A stretch of DNA of 64,000 nt, taken from the NCBI RefSeq assembly GCF_037198285.1, contig NZ_CP147243.1:186001-250000 (forward strand). Reading direction: 5' to 3'. This document shows positions 24,050 through 33,173 of this stretch, one piece after another (position 1 is the stretch's first letter; the number at the start of each line of letters is the position of its first letter). Below the pieces are notes generated by a model that had not been told where the DNA came from, did no database searches, and saw only the letters and a program-made list of their open reading frames with translations. Origin of the DNA: Haladaptatus sp. DJG-WS-42. GTDB taxonomy: Archaea; Halobacteriota; Halobacteria; Halobacteriales; Halococcaceae. The position numbers and the translations under genes are program-made.

Positions 24050-26614
24050 TTACCGAAGCTTCCCGAGCAGCTCGTAGTCGTGGTCTGGCGTGTAGCGCCG
24101 GAACGCGAGACTGTTTGCGAGCACCGAAACGCTCGAAAACGCCATCGCAACCGCCGCGAGGACGGGTTGGAGCAGGCCAAGCGAGGCGAGCGGAATCATC
24201 GCGGTGTTGTACCCAAGCGCCCAGAACAGGTTCTGCTTGATTTTCTGGAGCGTGCCTTCGGAGATGCGAATGGCCTTGAGCACGTCCGCCGGGTCGTCGC
24301 GCATGAGCGTCACGTCTGCGGCTTCGATGGCCACGTCCGTCCCGCTCCCGAGTGCCGTCCCGACGTACGCGGCGGCGAGCGCGGGCGCGTCGTTCACGCC
24401 ATCACCGACCATCATCGCCTTGCGGCCATCGGCTTGAATCGACGCTACTGCGTCGGCTTTGTCCTCGGGGAGCACCGCTGCGCGGACGTTTGCGGGGTCG
24501 ATACCGACTTGTTCTGCGACCGCACGAGCCGTCCGCTCGTTGTCGCCCGTGATGAGCAACACCGAGAGGCCGCGCTCGCGGAGCGCTGAAACAGCGTCTG
24601 CCGCGTTCTCCTTGATGGTGTCTGCGGTGGCGACGACGCCGATGAGGGCCCCGTCAAGCGCGACGAGCATGGCGGTTTTCCCCTCGCGTTCGAGGCGCTC
24701 TAACGTCTCTTCGGCTGGCTCAGGGTCGATACCGTTGTCGGCCATGAGTTTGCGGTTACCGATGAGAACGGCCCCTTGACTCAGTTCGGCGCGGACGCCG
24801 TGGCCGGGGACGTTTTCGAACGAATCCGGGGTTTCGAGTGATAAGTCGCGTTCGTTTGCACCCTCCACGATGGCTTCGGCAAGCGGATGTTCGCTCCCGG
24901 ATTCTGCGCTCGCGGCCATCGAGAGGACGAACGCCTCGTCGCCGAGTTGAGACTGGAGTTGCCCGCCGTCGGCTGCGGTGAGCGCGACCACGTCGGTGAG
25001 ACGCATTTCGCCTTTCGTAAGCGTCCCCGTCTTGTCGAAGACGACGGTGTCAACGTCGCGGACGCGCTCTAAAATGTCGCCGCCTTTGAACAGGACGCCG
25101 TTTCGCGCGCCAATCGTCGTCCCGACCATGGTGGCCGCAGGTGTGGCGAGGCCGAGGGCGCACGGGCACGCGATGAGGACAGCCGAGGCGAACACGATGA
25201 CTGCGAACTCGAAGACCGAGACGCCGCCGCCAATCACCTGTGGGCCGCCTTCGACGAGGCCCCACAACGGCAGGCGCTGGACGAATCCAGCGAGCACCTC
25301 GGGGAAGGCGAACCAGACGAGACTCCAGAACAGCGCGTTTGCGATGACTGCAGGGACGAAGGAGGCACTGATGCGGTCTGCGAGGTTCTGAATCTCCGGT
25401 TGGCGGCTCTGAGCCTCAGAGACGAGCGCGACGATTTGTTGAATCGCCGTTTCCTCTCCGACTTTCGTTGCTTCCACGACGAGCACGCCGTTTTCGTTGA
25501 TGGTCGAGCCGACCACCTCGTCGCCGTCACCTTTTTCGACCGGGACAGACTCGCCGGTCACCATCGACTCGTCAACCGCGCTCTCTCCGGAGACGACGAC
25601 GCCGTCGGTCGGAATCTTCTCGCCGGGGCGCACCTTCATCCGGTCACCGACTTCCACGGCTTCGAGAGGGACTTCGCGTTCGTTCCCCGCGTCGTCAACG
25701 AGCGTCGCGGTGTCGGCTTCGAGTTCGAGCAGTTCGCGGAGCGCGTCGCCCGCCTGCCCTTTCGAGCGGGCTTCGAGGTAGTTCCCGAGCGTGATGAACA
25801 CGAGGATGAACGCGGCGGTGTCGAAGTAGACGGCTCCACCGACTAGCCCGAGCAGGACGGCGACCGAGTAGAAGTACGCTGTCGAAGAACCGAGGGCGAT
25901 GAGCACGTCCATGTTCGCCCGCTGATTCTTCACGAGCGCGGTGTAGGAGTTCTCGTAGAACTCCTTGCCGAGGACGTACTGCACCGGCGTGGCAAAGAGG
26001 AATCCAATCCACCCAATCGGCAGGCCTAAGACGTTTTCTGGAAGGAGCACAGGGGCGAAGAGGTGGGCGAGAAGTATACCGAGCAGCGGGAGCGAGAGGG
26101 CTGCACCAAACATCACTAGTTTGCGCTGGCGGTCGATTTCCGCGTGACGAGCGGCGTCGCGACGCTCGCGCTCTGTGCCAGTGTCGCCCGTATCGTCGCG
26201 GACGGGCGTGTAGCCGGCTTCCTCGATAGCGTCGTAGAGCTGTGACCGCGTGACCTGTGCTGGGTTGTACGCGACGCGGGCTTCGTCGGTGGCGAAGTTG
26301 GCTTCGACGCTGATGACGCCGGGAACCCGCATGAGCGCCTGTTCATTGGTCGCCGCGCAGTTGGCGCAGGTCATGTCCGTAATGCCAATCGTAACCGTCT
26401 CGCGGGCCGCCTCGTAGCCCGCATGCTCGATGGCGTCGTAAATCGCACCGAGGTGTACCGTCTCGGGGTCGAACTCGACTGTCCCCTCGTCCGTGGCGTA
26501 GTTGATACTCGCCTCGGTGACGCCGTTGAGCTTCGTGACGGCCGTCTCGATGGTTTTCGAGCAGTTCGCACAGCTCATCCCCGTGATGGCGAACTGAACC
26601 CGTTGGGTAGTCAT
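24050..26614 (-). CDS. copA: Copper-exporting P1B-type ATPase
   Basis: An 854-residue heavy-metal ATPase pumping Cu+ out of the cell. It has two N-terminal metal-binding domains with CxxC motifs (Cys15/18 in GMSCANC, Cys83/86 in DMTCANC) and then eight membrane helices. Other landmarks are the actuator loop [11 protein letters not shown], the transmembrane metal site [12 protein letters not shown] (CPC, so Cu+/Ag+ class), the phosphorylation site [11 protein letters not shown], the HP motif SEHPLAEA and the hinge [13 protein letters not shown]. Its promoter region has no obvious symmetric operator. The AsnC-TRASH regulator gene 1.7 kb upstream is a likely controller by analogy to other haloarchaea. 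Confidence 0.95.
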   Translation of the reverse strand: MTTQRVQFAITGMSCANCSKTIETAVTKLNGVTEASINYATDEGTVEFDPETVHLGAIYDAIEHAGYEAARETVTIGITDMTCANCAATNEQALMRVPGVISVEANFATDEARVAYNPAQVTRSQLYDAIEEAGYTPVRDDTGDTGTERERRDAARHAEIDRQRKLVMFGAALSLPLLGILLAHLFAPVLLPENVLGLPIGWIGFLFATPVQYVLGKEFYENSYTALVKNQRANMDVLIALGSSTAYFYSVAVLLGLVGGAVYFDTAAFILVFITLGNYLEARSKGQAGDALRELLELEADTATLVDDAGNEREVPLEAVEVGDRMKVRPGEKIPTDGVVVSGESAVDESMVTGESVPVEKGDGDEVVGSTINENGVLVVEATKVGEETAIQQIVALVSEAQSRQPEIQNLADRISASFVPAVIANALFWSLVWFAFPEVLAGFVQRLPLWGLVEGGPQVIGGGVSVFEFAVIVFASAVLIACPCALGLATPAATMVGTTIGARNGVLFKGGDILERVRDVDTVVFDKTGTLTKGEMRLTDVVALTAADGGQLQSQLGDEAFVLSMAASAESGSEHPLAEAIVEGANERDLSLETPDSFENVPGHGVRAELSQGAVLIGNRKLMADNGIDPEPAEETLERLEREGKTAMLVALDGALIGVVATADTIKENAADAVSALRERGLSVLLITGDNERTARAVAEQVGIDPANVRAAVLPEDKADAVASIQADGRKAMMVGDGVNDAPALAAAYVGTALGSGTDVAIEAADVTLMRDDPADVLKAIRISEGTLQKIKQNLFWALGYNTAMIPLASLGLLQPVLAAVAMAFSSVSVLANSLAFRRYTPDHDYELLGKLR

Positions 26615-26744
26615 TGCCCAATAGTACGCACTGTAGATTGAAGCGGTTTGTCCCTCAGAAACCAGCGTAATTCGACCCCGCTAGCCTTTGATTCAAACAT
26701 AAACTGTGGTGATTGGATGCGAAATCGAAATTGTCAACCGCAAA

Positions 26745-26945
26745 ATGACCGCACATTCTAAGCCGCGTATGCCTCGTCCCGCCCGCGACCCAGATTCCTT
26801 GTTCGAGAGCGCGGTGGTGTACCCCAACGCCTTCGGTCCAGAGCACGTCGAGGAGGCACTCGACTGGTTGGCCGATTTCAACCGTGAAGCGTTCACAGAA
26901 TACGTGGAAGTGACGATAATCACGGAACGAAAGCCGTGGGCGTGA
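26745..26945 (+). CDS. Small acidic hypothetical protein
   Basis: A 66-residue frame (MTAHSKPRMPRPARDPDSLFES...) with an acidic, helix-prone middle (GPEHVEEALDWLADFNREAF) and host-like codon use. It is divergent from copA and ends 9 bp before the convergent membrane gene. A later ATG (MPRPARDP) is possible. I recognise no family; its position beside copA is the only functional hint. An overlapping minus-strand frame of similar size has poorer composition. Confidence 0.5.
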   Translation: MTAHSKPRMPRPARDPDSLFESAVVYPNAFGPEHVEEALDWLADFNREAFTEYVEVTIITERKPWA

Positions 26946-26953
26946 GCGGAGAC

Positions 26954-27223
26954 TTACTCGCTGTTTCTGAGTCGTGTAACGATGAGCGAGATGCCAATCC
27001 CGGTGAGCAGGAGGATGATGAGGTTGAACACCGCCTGAAATACCGGTTGGTAGTCACGGGCCACCCAAATCGAGATGATGCGGCCAACACTGAAGTAGAA
27101 TTGAAGCGTCGCAATCGCCGCGAGCAGGGCGAGGCCGACGAGCGCACCCCAGTAGAGATAGGTCGGCAGGTCGTCTACGGAGGCGGTTCGAACAGCGGTC
27201 GTTGATTGGTCTGCGTCACTCAT
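26954..27223 (-). CDS. Small haloarchaeal membrane protein
   Basis: An 89-residue protein with a polar N-terminus and two hydrophobic helices (about residues 24-44 and 60-82), the second ending in basic residues. It looks like a haloarchaeal conserved small membrane family without known function. Its ATG overlaps the stop of the upstream surface-protein gene by 4 bp, so they form one unit. Confidence 0.75.
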   Translation of the reverse strand: MSDADQSTTAVRTASVDDLPTYLYWGALVGLALLAAIATLQFYFSVGRIISIWVARDYQPVFQAVFNLIILLLTGIGISLIVTRLRNSE

Positions 27224-28221
27224 TTGTGGGGTCCTCGTTTGATTAGCGCGAGCGTTGCGATGGCCACGAGCGCGGCGAGGATGCCAAAGCCAGGGCCGGA
27301 TTCTTCTGTTTGTGTCTCGGTGCCGGTCGGATTCTCGCGACCCCCTGAATCAGTCACAAAGTCGCCCGACTGGAGGCCCGTGTCGCGTTCGGTCGTGTTC
27401 ACGGACACCGTCTCGTTCGGGTTCAGATTCGCCGCGGAACGGGTGTTGCCGACGATGACGCCATCTTTCCAGAGTGTGGCGTCGAGGTAGTAATTGTAGC
27501 CGTCTGGAACGTCGAGTGTGACCGACGGCGCTGCGGTGCGGCCGGGGGCGATTTCACCGACTTGCACCGACGCTTCGTCTGCGACGATGTTCGAATCAGC
27601 CTGTCGGGCCGTCACGACCAGTCTGAGGTCATCGTCTGCCTCGTCGCCGGTGTTCGTCAGGTAGGTCGAAACGTTGAGCATCGCGCGGTTCTCAGAGACC
27701 GATTGAATGCGATATTCGAGCGACGGCCGGTCTGGGAACTCGTGAAACTGCGTTGCGGTGCGTGCGTAGGCGGGGGTCAGGGTTTCGACGCCGCGAACCT
27801 CTTTCGTGCCGCGTTCGATGCGCCGGTCGTTGACGTAGGCGATGGACTCGATGCGGTAGCCGCCGGTTCGCGCGACGGTGAGCGAGCCAACTGCGGAAAC
27901 CTCCTTCTCTGACTCGATAGTACCGACGGTGAGTGTGGTTTCCGTTTCGACCAGCCCTGTATCGAGGTCGATGGCTCGGAGCAGGATAGTCACGTTTTCG
28001 GAGGGGCCACCGCGGTGACTGAGGCGGGTATCAACAGAGAGGGTTGCAGAGCCGCCGGTGACGTTGGTGGAGGTAATCGTCATCTCTTCTAAGCCGAGGC
28101 GGCCCGCAGGTTCCCGGTCTAATTCCGGGTCTGCGAGCGTTCCGGGGACGAGGAACGCCGTGAGGAGGGAGACAACCACGAGAAGCCCCACACCCCCAGC
28201 GAGCAGTACTTCCTTTCGCAT
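27220..28221 (-). CDS. Secreted surface protein with PGF-CTERM-like anchor (DUF7490-like)
   Basis: A 333-residue protein with an N-terminal signal/transmembrane segment (LLAGGVGLLVVVSLLTAFL), two beta-rich extracellular domains (about residues 45-155 and 155-270) and a Thr/Glu-rich linker. The tail is ESGPGFGILAALVAIATLALI followed by basic residues. That tail is the PGF-CTERM signal, processed by archaeosortase ArtA with lipid attachment. The repeat of CARDB-like domains suggests a cell-surface role. The DUF assignment is tentative. Its start lies 57 bp beyond the stop of the AsnC-TRASH gene upstream. Confidence 0.75.
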   Translation of the reverse strand: MRKEVLLAGGVGLLVVVSLLTAFLVPGTLADPELDREPAGRLGLEEMTITSTNVTGGSATLSVDTRLSHRGGPSENVTILLRAIDLDTGLVETETTLTVGTIESEKEVSAVGSLTVARTGGYRIESIAYVNDRRIERGTKEVRGVETLTPAYARTATQFHEFPDRPSLEYRIQSVSENRAMLNVSTYLTNTGDEADDDLRLVVTARQADSNIVADEASVQVGEIAPGRTAAPSVTLDVPDGYNYYLDATLWKDGVIVGNTRSAANLNPNETVSVNTTERDTGLQSGDFVTDSGGRENPTGTETQTEESGPGFGILAALVAIATLALIKRGPHK

Positions 28222-28278
28222 ACGAAACGCTCAAGCAAATAACACATAAGTTTTGTGTGGCTGACAGCTGTTCGCGGC

Positions 28279-28869
28279 TCAGACACCCTGTTTCAGTTCC
28301 TCGTAGCGGTCGGTAAAGCGCGCCTCACACGACGAACAACAGAAGTGATAGCGGTCGCCGTCGAGGACGACGGACGTCCCTTCGGCGGTGACGGTGTTTC
28401 CACATTCGGCGCACTCGGGCGCAAACGCCGCCTCGCCAACGGCGGGTTGCCACGACACGTCTGAAAGGAGGTCTACGGAGTACGACTGGATGTCGTCGAG
28501 CGAGATGGCTTCGGAGAGGAGTGCTTCGACGTTTGGCTCACCGAGATGGCCCTGAAACACGACGTGTCCCTCGGCGGTGGTGAAGACGTGTTCGACTCCA
28601 TCTATGTCGAGCACACCGGCTTTGACGCGTTCTGTGGCACCTGGTTTGACGGCGAGGTCTACCAACATTGGAAGCCCCTCGCTGAGCCGCGAGCGGTCGA
28701 GTGCGACGGTGAATCGCTTGATGAGGCCGAGGTCTTGGAGGCGTTCGACGCGGTCTGCAACGGTTGGCGGCGAGCGGTCTACTTCCTCTGCGATGTCGCT
28801 GTAGGGACGGCGGGCGTCTTCGACCAGCAGGCGCAAAATCGTGCGGTCGATGTCGTCGAGTGAAGTCAT
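28279..28869 (-). CDS. Lrp/AsnC-type regulator with C-terminal TRASH metal-binding domain
   Basis: A 196-residue regulator. The N-terminal HTH reads DDIDRTILRLLVEDARRPYSDIAEEVDRSPPTV, followed by an AsnC-like central domain. The last 45 residues are a TRASH domain with CAECG and HFCCSSCEARF, giving Cys ligands for copper or another soft metal. TRASH-containing Lrp proteins control copA-type genes in archaea. Placement between copA and the halocyanin/oxidase genes fits a metal-responsive role for this block. Confidence 0.9.
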   Translation of the reverse strand: MTSLDDIDRTILRLLVEDARRPYSDIAEEVDRSPPTVADRVERLQDLGLIKRFTVALDRSRLSEGLPMLVDLAVKPGATERVKAGVLDIDGVEHVFTTAEGHVVFQGHLGEPNVEALLSEAISLDDIQSYSVDLLSDVSWQPAVGEAAFAPECAECGNTVTAEGTSVVLDGDRYHFCCSSCEARFTDRYEELKQGV

Positions 28870-28910
28870 GGTTCAGTTCACGCGAACCACGAAAAAACCA
28901 GTTTCGGCAG

Positions 28911-29315
28911 TTATTCGGCCGAAATCGTCCCTTTCATTCCCGTGCCTTCGTGAGGAATACAGAAGTATTCGTACCGCCCCGGCACCTCGAAGGTGTGGGT
29001 GTACGTCTCGCCGGGTTCGATGAGGCCGCCGTTTACGTCGTTGCGGGCGGCCTTCTCGCTCGCGAACTCGCCGCTTGCGAAGTAGGCCGCGTCGCCCGGA
29101 ATTCTCTGTTCGTAGGCCGTGACGGTGTGGCCGACTTCGCTGTCGTTGTCGAAGGTGACGGTCGTTCCCATATCCACGGTGAGCGTTTTCGGGTTGAATT
29201 TGAAATCTTTCATCCCAACGGTGTCGCCACCGGTTTCACTGCCGCTGCCGGTACACCCGGCGAGGGTGGTGGCGAGTGCCGCGCCACTGAGTGTGAGGAA
29301 GTCGCGTCGATTCAT
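28911..29315 (-). CDS. Halocyanin-like blue copper lipoprotein
   Basis: A 134-residue cupredoxin on the outer face of the membrane. The N-terminus NRRDFLTLSGAALATTLAGCTGS combines a Tat motif with a lipobox whose Cys carries the lipid. Type 1 copper ligands are His in VGHTVTAYE and Cys, His and Met in YFCIPHEGTGMKG. It would shuttle electrons as a small membrane-attached copper protein. It is the last gene of the regulator-oxidase-ZIP-halocyanin run, 3 bp after the ZIP stop. Confidence 0.92.
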   Translation of the reverse strand: MNRRDFLTLSGAALATTLAGCTGSGSETGGDTVGMKDFKFNPKTLTVDMGTTVTFDNDSEVGHTVTAYEQRIPGDAAYFASGEFASEKAARNDVNGGLIEPGETYTHTFEVPGRYEYFCIPHEGTGMKGTISAE

Positions 29316-29318
29316 CCG

Positions 29319-30530
29319 TTAGAGTACCACCAGCAGGTCAGTCGCATACATGAGTACGAGTCCGGCAAGGAACCCGAGCAAGTTAAGCGAACTGCCTAGC
29401 TGTCCATTGCGCGAGATGAGGCCGCCAATCTCCCAGACGACTTGTAGGATTGCGCCCACGCCGATGGCGAGGAACAGCGCACCGAGCGTTGGCGAGAAGG
29501 CGAAGCTGCCAATCCAACCGCCGAAGATAACCGGAACCCCAGCGAGTGCGCCCATGGCCATGAAGTGCCCGAGCGACGGCCGCGACCCGCGCGTGACGGG
29601 AGCGACGACGGCGGGGCCTTCGGTCACGTTGTGGAGCATGAAGCCAATCACGAGGAACGCGCCGAGTGAGACGCGCCCGATGGCGAACGCGCTCCCAATG
29701 GCGAGCCCTTCTGCGAGGTTGTGGAGGCCGATGCCGAGCGCCACCATGTAGGCAATCCAGAGGCCAGAGGGTGTGCCCGTCTCTGAGGAGCGCCATTTCG
29801 TCACGGCTTGGACGATGAGGAGCGCGCCGAGAATGCCGAGGACGACGAGGAGTTGGCCCTCGAACGCCCCGGGAACTTGTTCAGCGATCTCGAATGCCTC
29901 GAAGCCCGCGTCGAACGCGAGGAAGACGAGGATCCCCACCGAGAAGGCGAGGATGGCGTGGAGCGCCCGGTCGCTCATCGACTGCATGAACGGGAACCAG
30001 AGCATCCCGAGGGCGACAGGAATAACGCCCACGAACAGGCCGATAATGGCGAGCGTCCAGAGGACGTCACCGCTTACGCCCGGACTCTGTTCGGGGGCCA
30101 CGATGGTGTGGTGGATGGTCGTCCCGTCGTTCAAGACGAGCGCGGTCTCCAAGTCCCAACCGGGATTCCAGTGGTACGGTACCACCACTTGCGCAGATTC
30201 GCGCGCCCCAATAGTCCGCACCTCTTCGCCACCTTGCATCACCTGATGATTCCAGTAGGCGTCACCAACGAGCACCTGTGAGATAGTCACGTCCTCGGGG
30301 CCGTTGTTCACCACGTGTAAGACGATGGTATCATCGTTCGGAATCGTGTGGTGGGTGACGGATACGTCGGGAAGTGGCGCACCGGAGCCTTGGAGGCCCG
30401 CGAACGGCGTCGCCACGAAGAAGCCCGCGATGACGAGTGCGAGCAGCGCAATCGGGAGGATTGCAGCTAGCCAGCGTGGCAGGCCAAACGGCTTGTTGAC
30501 GGTGTTCGTTCCGCCGTCACTTCTCGCCAT
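29319..30530 (-). CDS. ZIP-family metal transporter with extracytoplasmic beta domain
   Basis: A 403-residue membrane protein. One helix (about residues 17-40) is followed by an outside domain of about 110 residues with beta-strand character (SVTHHTIPNDDTIVLHVVNN...), then a ZIP core of about eight helices. The core holds the metal-site motifs LHNLAEGLAIG and MLHNVTEGPAVVAPV, which define ZIP helices 4 and 5. ZIP proteins import divalent metals such as Zn, Fe or Mn. The extra domain is not part of the usual ZIP and may receive metal from the neighbouring multicopper oxidase. It starts immediately after the oxidase stop. Confidence 0.88.
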   Translation of the reverse strand: MARSDGGTNTVNKPFGLPRWLAAILPIALLALVIAGFFVATPFAGLQGSGAPLPDVSVTHHTIPNDDTIVLHVVNNGPEDVTISQVLVGDAYWNHQVMQGGEEVRTIGARESAQVVVPYHWNPGWDLETALVLNDGTTIHHTIVAPEQSPGVSGDVLWTLAIIGLFVGVIPVALGMLWFPFMQSMSDRALHAILAFSVGILVFLAFDAGFEAFEIAEQVPGAFEGQLLVVLGILGALLIVQAVTKWRSSETGTPSGLWIAYMVALGIGLHNLAEGLAIGSAFAIGRVSLGAFLVIGFMLHNVTEGPAVVAPVTRGSRPSLGHFMAMGALAGVPVIFGGWIGSFAFSPTLGALFLAIGVGAILQVVWEIGGLISRNGQLGSSLNLLGFLAGLVLMYATDLLVVL

Positions 30531-31787
30531 TTAGACCACCTCGAAGAAGCTCATCCAGCCAAGTTCAGCGAACTCTGACTGGTGGGCGTGGAACATGTAC
30601 AAGCCGGGTTCGTGGTCCGAGTAGTCGATTTCCAGAATCCCGCGCTGTGCCTGACACTGCATCACTGTGTCCACCGTCTTCAGGGTGGGCGTGAGCGTCG
30701 TTCCGTGGTCGTAGTAGTCGAAGAAGTTCGAGTGGGTGTGGAACGAGTTGATGGCGTCGAACTCAATGGCGTTCACGAGGTAGACGCGTTGGAGCTGCTG
30801 GCCATCGACCTGAATCGGGCGCTTCGTTTCGCCCGGTTCCCAGTTACCCTTCCCGTCGGTGTCGCCAACGCCGTAGGCGAACGCGCGGGTGTTCGCGGCG
30901 TACACTTCGTTGTCGCCGTCGAAGTTGGTGTCGAAGCCGTTCATGACCATCACCATCTCGTTTACGTCTTCGCCTTCGTCGTACTCGTGATTCCGACTCT
31001 CGGCTTTTGTGACGAGCTGGGAAACGAGGTCGTCGGTCATCGGTCCGTCGTAGTTGATGTAGTCGCGCGGATTCTCCCGCACCTGCTCTGGGTCGGGGTC
31101 GACGATGATGACGCCGTAGAGCCCCCGGTGGATGTGCTCTTTGAGCGGCAGCGAGTGGCAGTGGTAGAACTGCACGCCACACGGCTGGGCTTTCCAGCGA
31201 TACGTGTAGGATTCGCCCGTTTCGAGGACACCCGGCCCATTCGTCGGGATGCCGTCCATCGCCGGATTGATGTTTTTCACGTGCGGGTGGATGGTGTGGG
31301 CGTGGCGGCCCCGGTTCGTGAACTCGACTTCGATAATGTCGCCTTCGGTCACCCGGAGCGTTGGCCCCGGAACCTGTCCGTTGTAGGCCCACGCGGAGAA
31401 CGTGATACCGGGTGCGATTTCAATCTCCGTGTCCACAGCATTGAGTTCAAACCGACGGACACGCTGATCGCCTTCGAAGTAAACCTCTTGTTCGACTGAC
31501 TCTTGACCGTCGTAGCCCGTGTTGAACTGATAGAGGTATTCGTGGGGGTCGAACTGGGTGCTCGAATACTCGCCCACGGCTCCGAAATTACCGTGGTGTT
31601 TCGTATCATCGTGGTCGCCTGCGGCTGCAACATCGTTGCTGAACCCGGCGATACCCGCCGCCCCGGCGAGTCCAAGCCCGCCAAGAACCGTGCGTCTGTC
31701 AATCGATTCGCCCTTGAGTGCTCCGACGAGCCGTTCTTCTAACGTCTTCGTCATCGCACCCGCTGTCTTGTAATCGTGGGATGGCAT
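30531..31787 (-). CDS. Tat-exported multicopper oxidase domain protein
   Basis: A 418-residue exported cupredoxin-repeat protein. A Tat signal (DRRTVLGGLGLAGAAG) follows a short cytoplasmic extension. The first cupredoxin domain has RHAHTIHPH and the type 1 site FYHCHSLPLKEHIHRGLYG. The C-terminal domain has SFHTHSNFFDYYDH and MFHAHQSEFAELGW, so copper ligands are present in both halves. It may oxidise metal ions or organic reductants outside the cell; nitrite reductase relatives share the layout, but key NirK motifs are not obvious. The ATG at 31787 directly follows the regulator stop (TGAATG), which supports this start; MTKTLEER at 31754 is an alternative. Confidence 0.86.
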   Translation of the reverse strand: MPSHDYKTAGAMTKTLEERLVGALKGESIDRRTVLGGLGLAGAAGIAGFSNDVAAAGDHDDTKHHGNFGAVGEYSSTQFDPHEYLYQFNTGYDGQESVEQEVYFEGDQRVRRFELNAVDTEIEIAPGITFSAWAYNGQVPGPTLRVTEGDIIEVEFTNRGRHAHTIHPHVKNINPAMDGIPTNGPGVLETGESYTYRWKAQPCGVQFYHCHSLPLKEHIHRGLYGVIIVDPDPEQVRENPRDYINYDGPMTDDLVSQLVTKAESRNHEYDEGEDVNEMVMVMNGFDTNFDGDNEVYAANTRAFAYGVGDTDGKGNWEPGETKRPIQVDGQQLQRVYLVNAIEFDAINSFHTHSNFFDYYDHGTTLTPTLKTVDTVMQCQAQRGILEIDYSDHEPGLYMFHAHQSEFAELGWMSFFEVV

Positions 31788-32480
31788 TCACGCCACCTCC
31801 GTTGCACTTTCTGACATAGTATCACTGTCACTGACGCGGATTACCTCCGCGATGCGCTCTGAGAGCGCGACTTCGGTGCCATCGGGGAGGCGAACTGTCA
31901 CCAACCCGATTGGCGCGACTTCAACCACTTCGACCGGCGTACCGGGCAGAATCCCGGCGTCTGCGAGATACTCCAACTCGGCGGCACTGCCATCACGAAC
32001 CCGTCGGATGACGACGGAATCACCGGCTGTGTGGGCAGTCAGCGCTGCCCCCATCGCATCCTCGATTGGGTCGAGGTTCGCGTTTGGAATTGGTGCGCCG
32101 TGAGGGTCGACTGTGGGGTTGCCGAGCATCTCGGCTACCCGGCGCTCGAACTCCTCGCTGATGTGGTGTTCTAAGCGGTCGGCTTCGTCGTGGACTTCCG
32201 CCCAGTCGTAGCCGAGGTGTTCTGCGAGATACGTTTCGAGCAAGCGGTGGTGGCGAAGCACTTCGAGTGCGACTGTCTCGCCTTCCGGGGTGAGACGGAC
32301 GCCTTTGTACTCCTCGCGCTCGACGAGTTCGCGCGTTTCGAGTTTCTTCGCCATGCTCGTGACCGTCGGCGGTTTTACACCGAGGGTCTCGGCAATCGCG
32401 GAGGTTGAAATGGGACCATCAGTCTCTCGTTGGAGACTGTAGATGACCTTGAGATAATCCTCCATTTTGGCGCTTAGCAT
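31788..32480 (-). CDS. DtxR/SirR-family metal-dependent repressor
   Basis: A 230-residue regulator with three domains. The N-terminal winged helix is MEDYLKVIYSLQRETDGPISTSAIAETLGVKPPTVTSMAKKL. The metal-binding and dimer domain has HHRLLETYLAEHLGYDW...EADRLEHHIS. A C-terminal SH3-like FeoA domain lies around residues 150-220. Such proteins bind DNA when loaded with Fe or Mn. It heads the run that continues with the oxidase, ZIP and halocyanin genes. A perfect palindrome next to its promoter suggests autoregulation. Confidence 0.93.
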   Translation of the reverse strand: MLSAKMEDYLKVIYSLQRETDGPISTSAIAETLGVKPPTVTSMAKKLETRELVEREEYKGVRLTPEGETVALEVLRHHRLLETYLAEHLGYDWAEVHDEADRLEHHISEEFERRVAEMLGNPTVDPHGAPIPNANLDPIEDAMGAALTAHTAGDSVVIRRVRDGSAAELEYLADAGILPGTPVEVVEVAPIGLVTVRLPDGTEVALSERIAEVIRVSDSDTMSESATEVA

Positions 32481-32487
32481 GAGGGAT

Positions 32488-32503
32488 TTTAGACGCGTCT
32501 AAA
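32488..32503 (-). promoter_or_regulatory. 16-bp palindromic operator of the DtxR-type gene
   Basis: TTTAGACGCGTCTAAA is a perfect palindrome placed between the likely TATA region (ATATTTAG on the minus strand, about 32504-32511) and the ATG at 32480. A bound repressor would cover the transcription start of this probably leaderless gene. DtxR-family operators in haloarchaea are palindromes of similar size, so self-regulation by the encoded protein is likely but inferred. Confidence 0.75.
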
Positions 32504-32582
32504 CTAAATATGTGTCGGAGGTATCTCGACAGCCACGATGCACTTACGGTGCTTGAGATAGCAGAAAACGAGTGACTGATGC

Positions 32583-33149
32583 CTACCGTCCCATCGTGTG
32601 GAACTCGTCGTTCGGGCGCATATCGGCGAAGTGAGCTAGCCGGTTCGAGAGGTTGAAAAATGCCGTGACGCTGCCGATGTCCCAAATTGCTTTGTCAGAG
32701 AAGCCCGCCTCGCGGAGTTTTTCGAAATCAGACTCATTGATTTCGGCCTGTCGTTCGGTGAGTTTCACTGCCACGCCGAGCATGGCCATGTGCTTTTCTG
32801 AAATCTCTGCGTTGCGGTAGTTCGAGGCGACTTGGTCTGCGAGCAGGGGTTGGTCGCTGAACAGCCGCAACAGCGCGCCGTGGGCGACGATGCAGTAATA
32901 ACAATCGTTCGCGCCGCTCGCGGCGACGATTATCATCTCAATCTCTTCACGGGTGAGGTCAGTGTCCGAAACGAGCGCGTCGTAGTAGGCGAAAAACGCC
33001 CGGAAATGGGAGGGGCGGTAGGCGTAGGCCATGAACACGTTCGGCGTGAATCCGGCCTTCTCGGTCTCTTCTTCGATGCGCTCTCTGAGGTCAGCTGGCA
33101 GGTCCTCGAGGTCGGGCACGGGAAACCGCGTCATGGGTTCTTGTGGCAT
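32583..33149 (-). CDS. Peroxidase-related AhpD/carboxymuconolactone-decarboxylase-fold protein
   Basis: A 188-residue all-helical protein with the AhpD-type redox centre in GANDCYYCIVAHGALL, where CxxC and the downstream His form the alkylhydroperoxidase site. The C-terminal AGFSDKAIWDIGSVTAFFNLSNRLAHFADMRPN is typical of the peroxidase-related (uncharacterised) subgroup. It would remove peroxides using a dithiol partner; the partner is unknown. It stands alone after the DtxR promoter region. Confidence 0.88.
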   Translation of the reverse strand: MPQEPMTRFPVPDLEDLPADLRERIEEETEKAGFTPNVFMAYAYRPSHFRAFFAYYDALVSDTDLTREEIEMIIVAASGANDCYYCIVAHGALLRLFSDQPLLADQVASNYRNAEISEKHMAMLGVAVKLTERQAEINESDFEKLREAGFSDKAIWDIGSVTAFFNLSNRLAHFADMRPNDEFHTMGR

Positions 33150-33173
33150 AGCCTACATGCCACTCGCCCGCGC

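Noticed and set aside
30582-31499. Plus-strand ORF of 305 codons opposite the multicopper oxidase
   Set aside because: It is Val/Asp/Arg rich antisense of a protein with clear copper-ligand motifs and a Tat signal.
30531-31787. Copper nitrite reductase (NirK)
   Set aside because: The cupredoxin layout is similar, but denitrification neighbours are absent and the specific NirK active-site motifs are not evident; a general multicopper oxidase call is safer.
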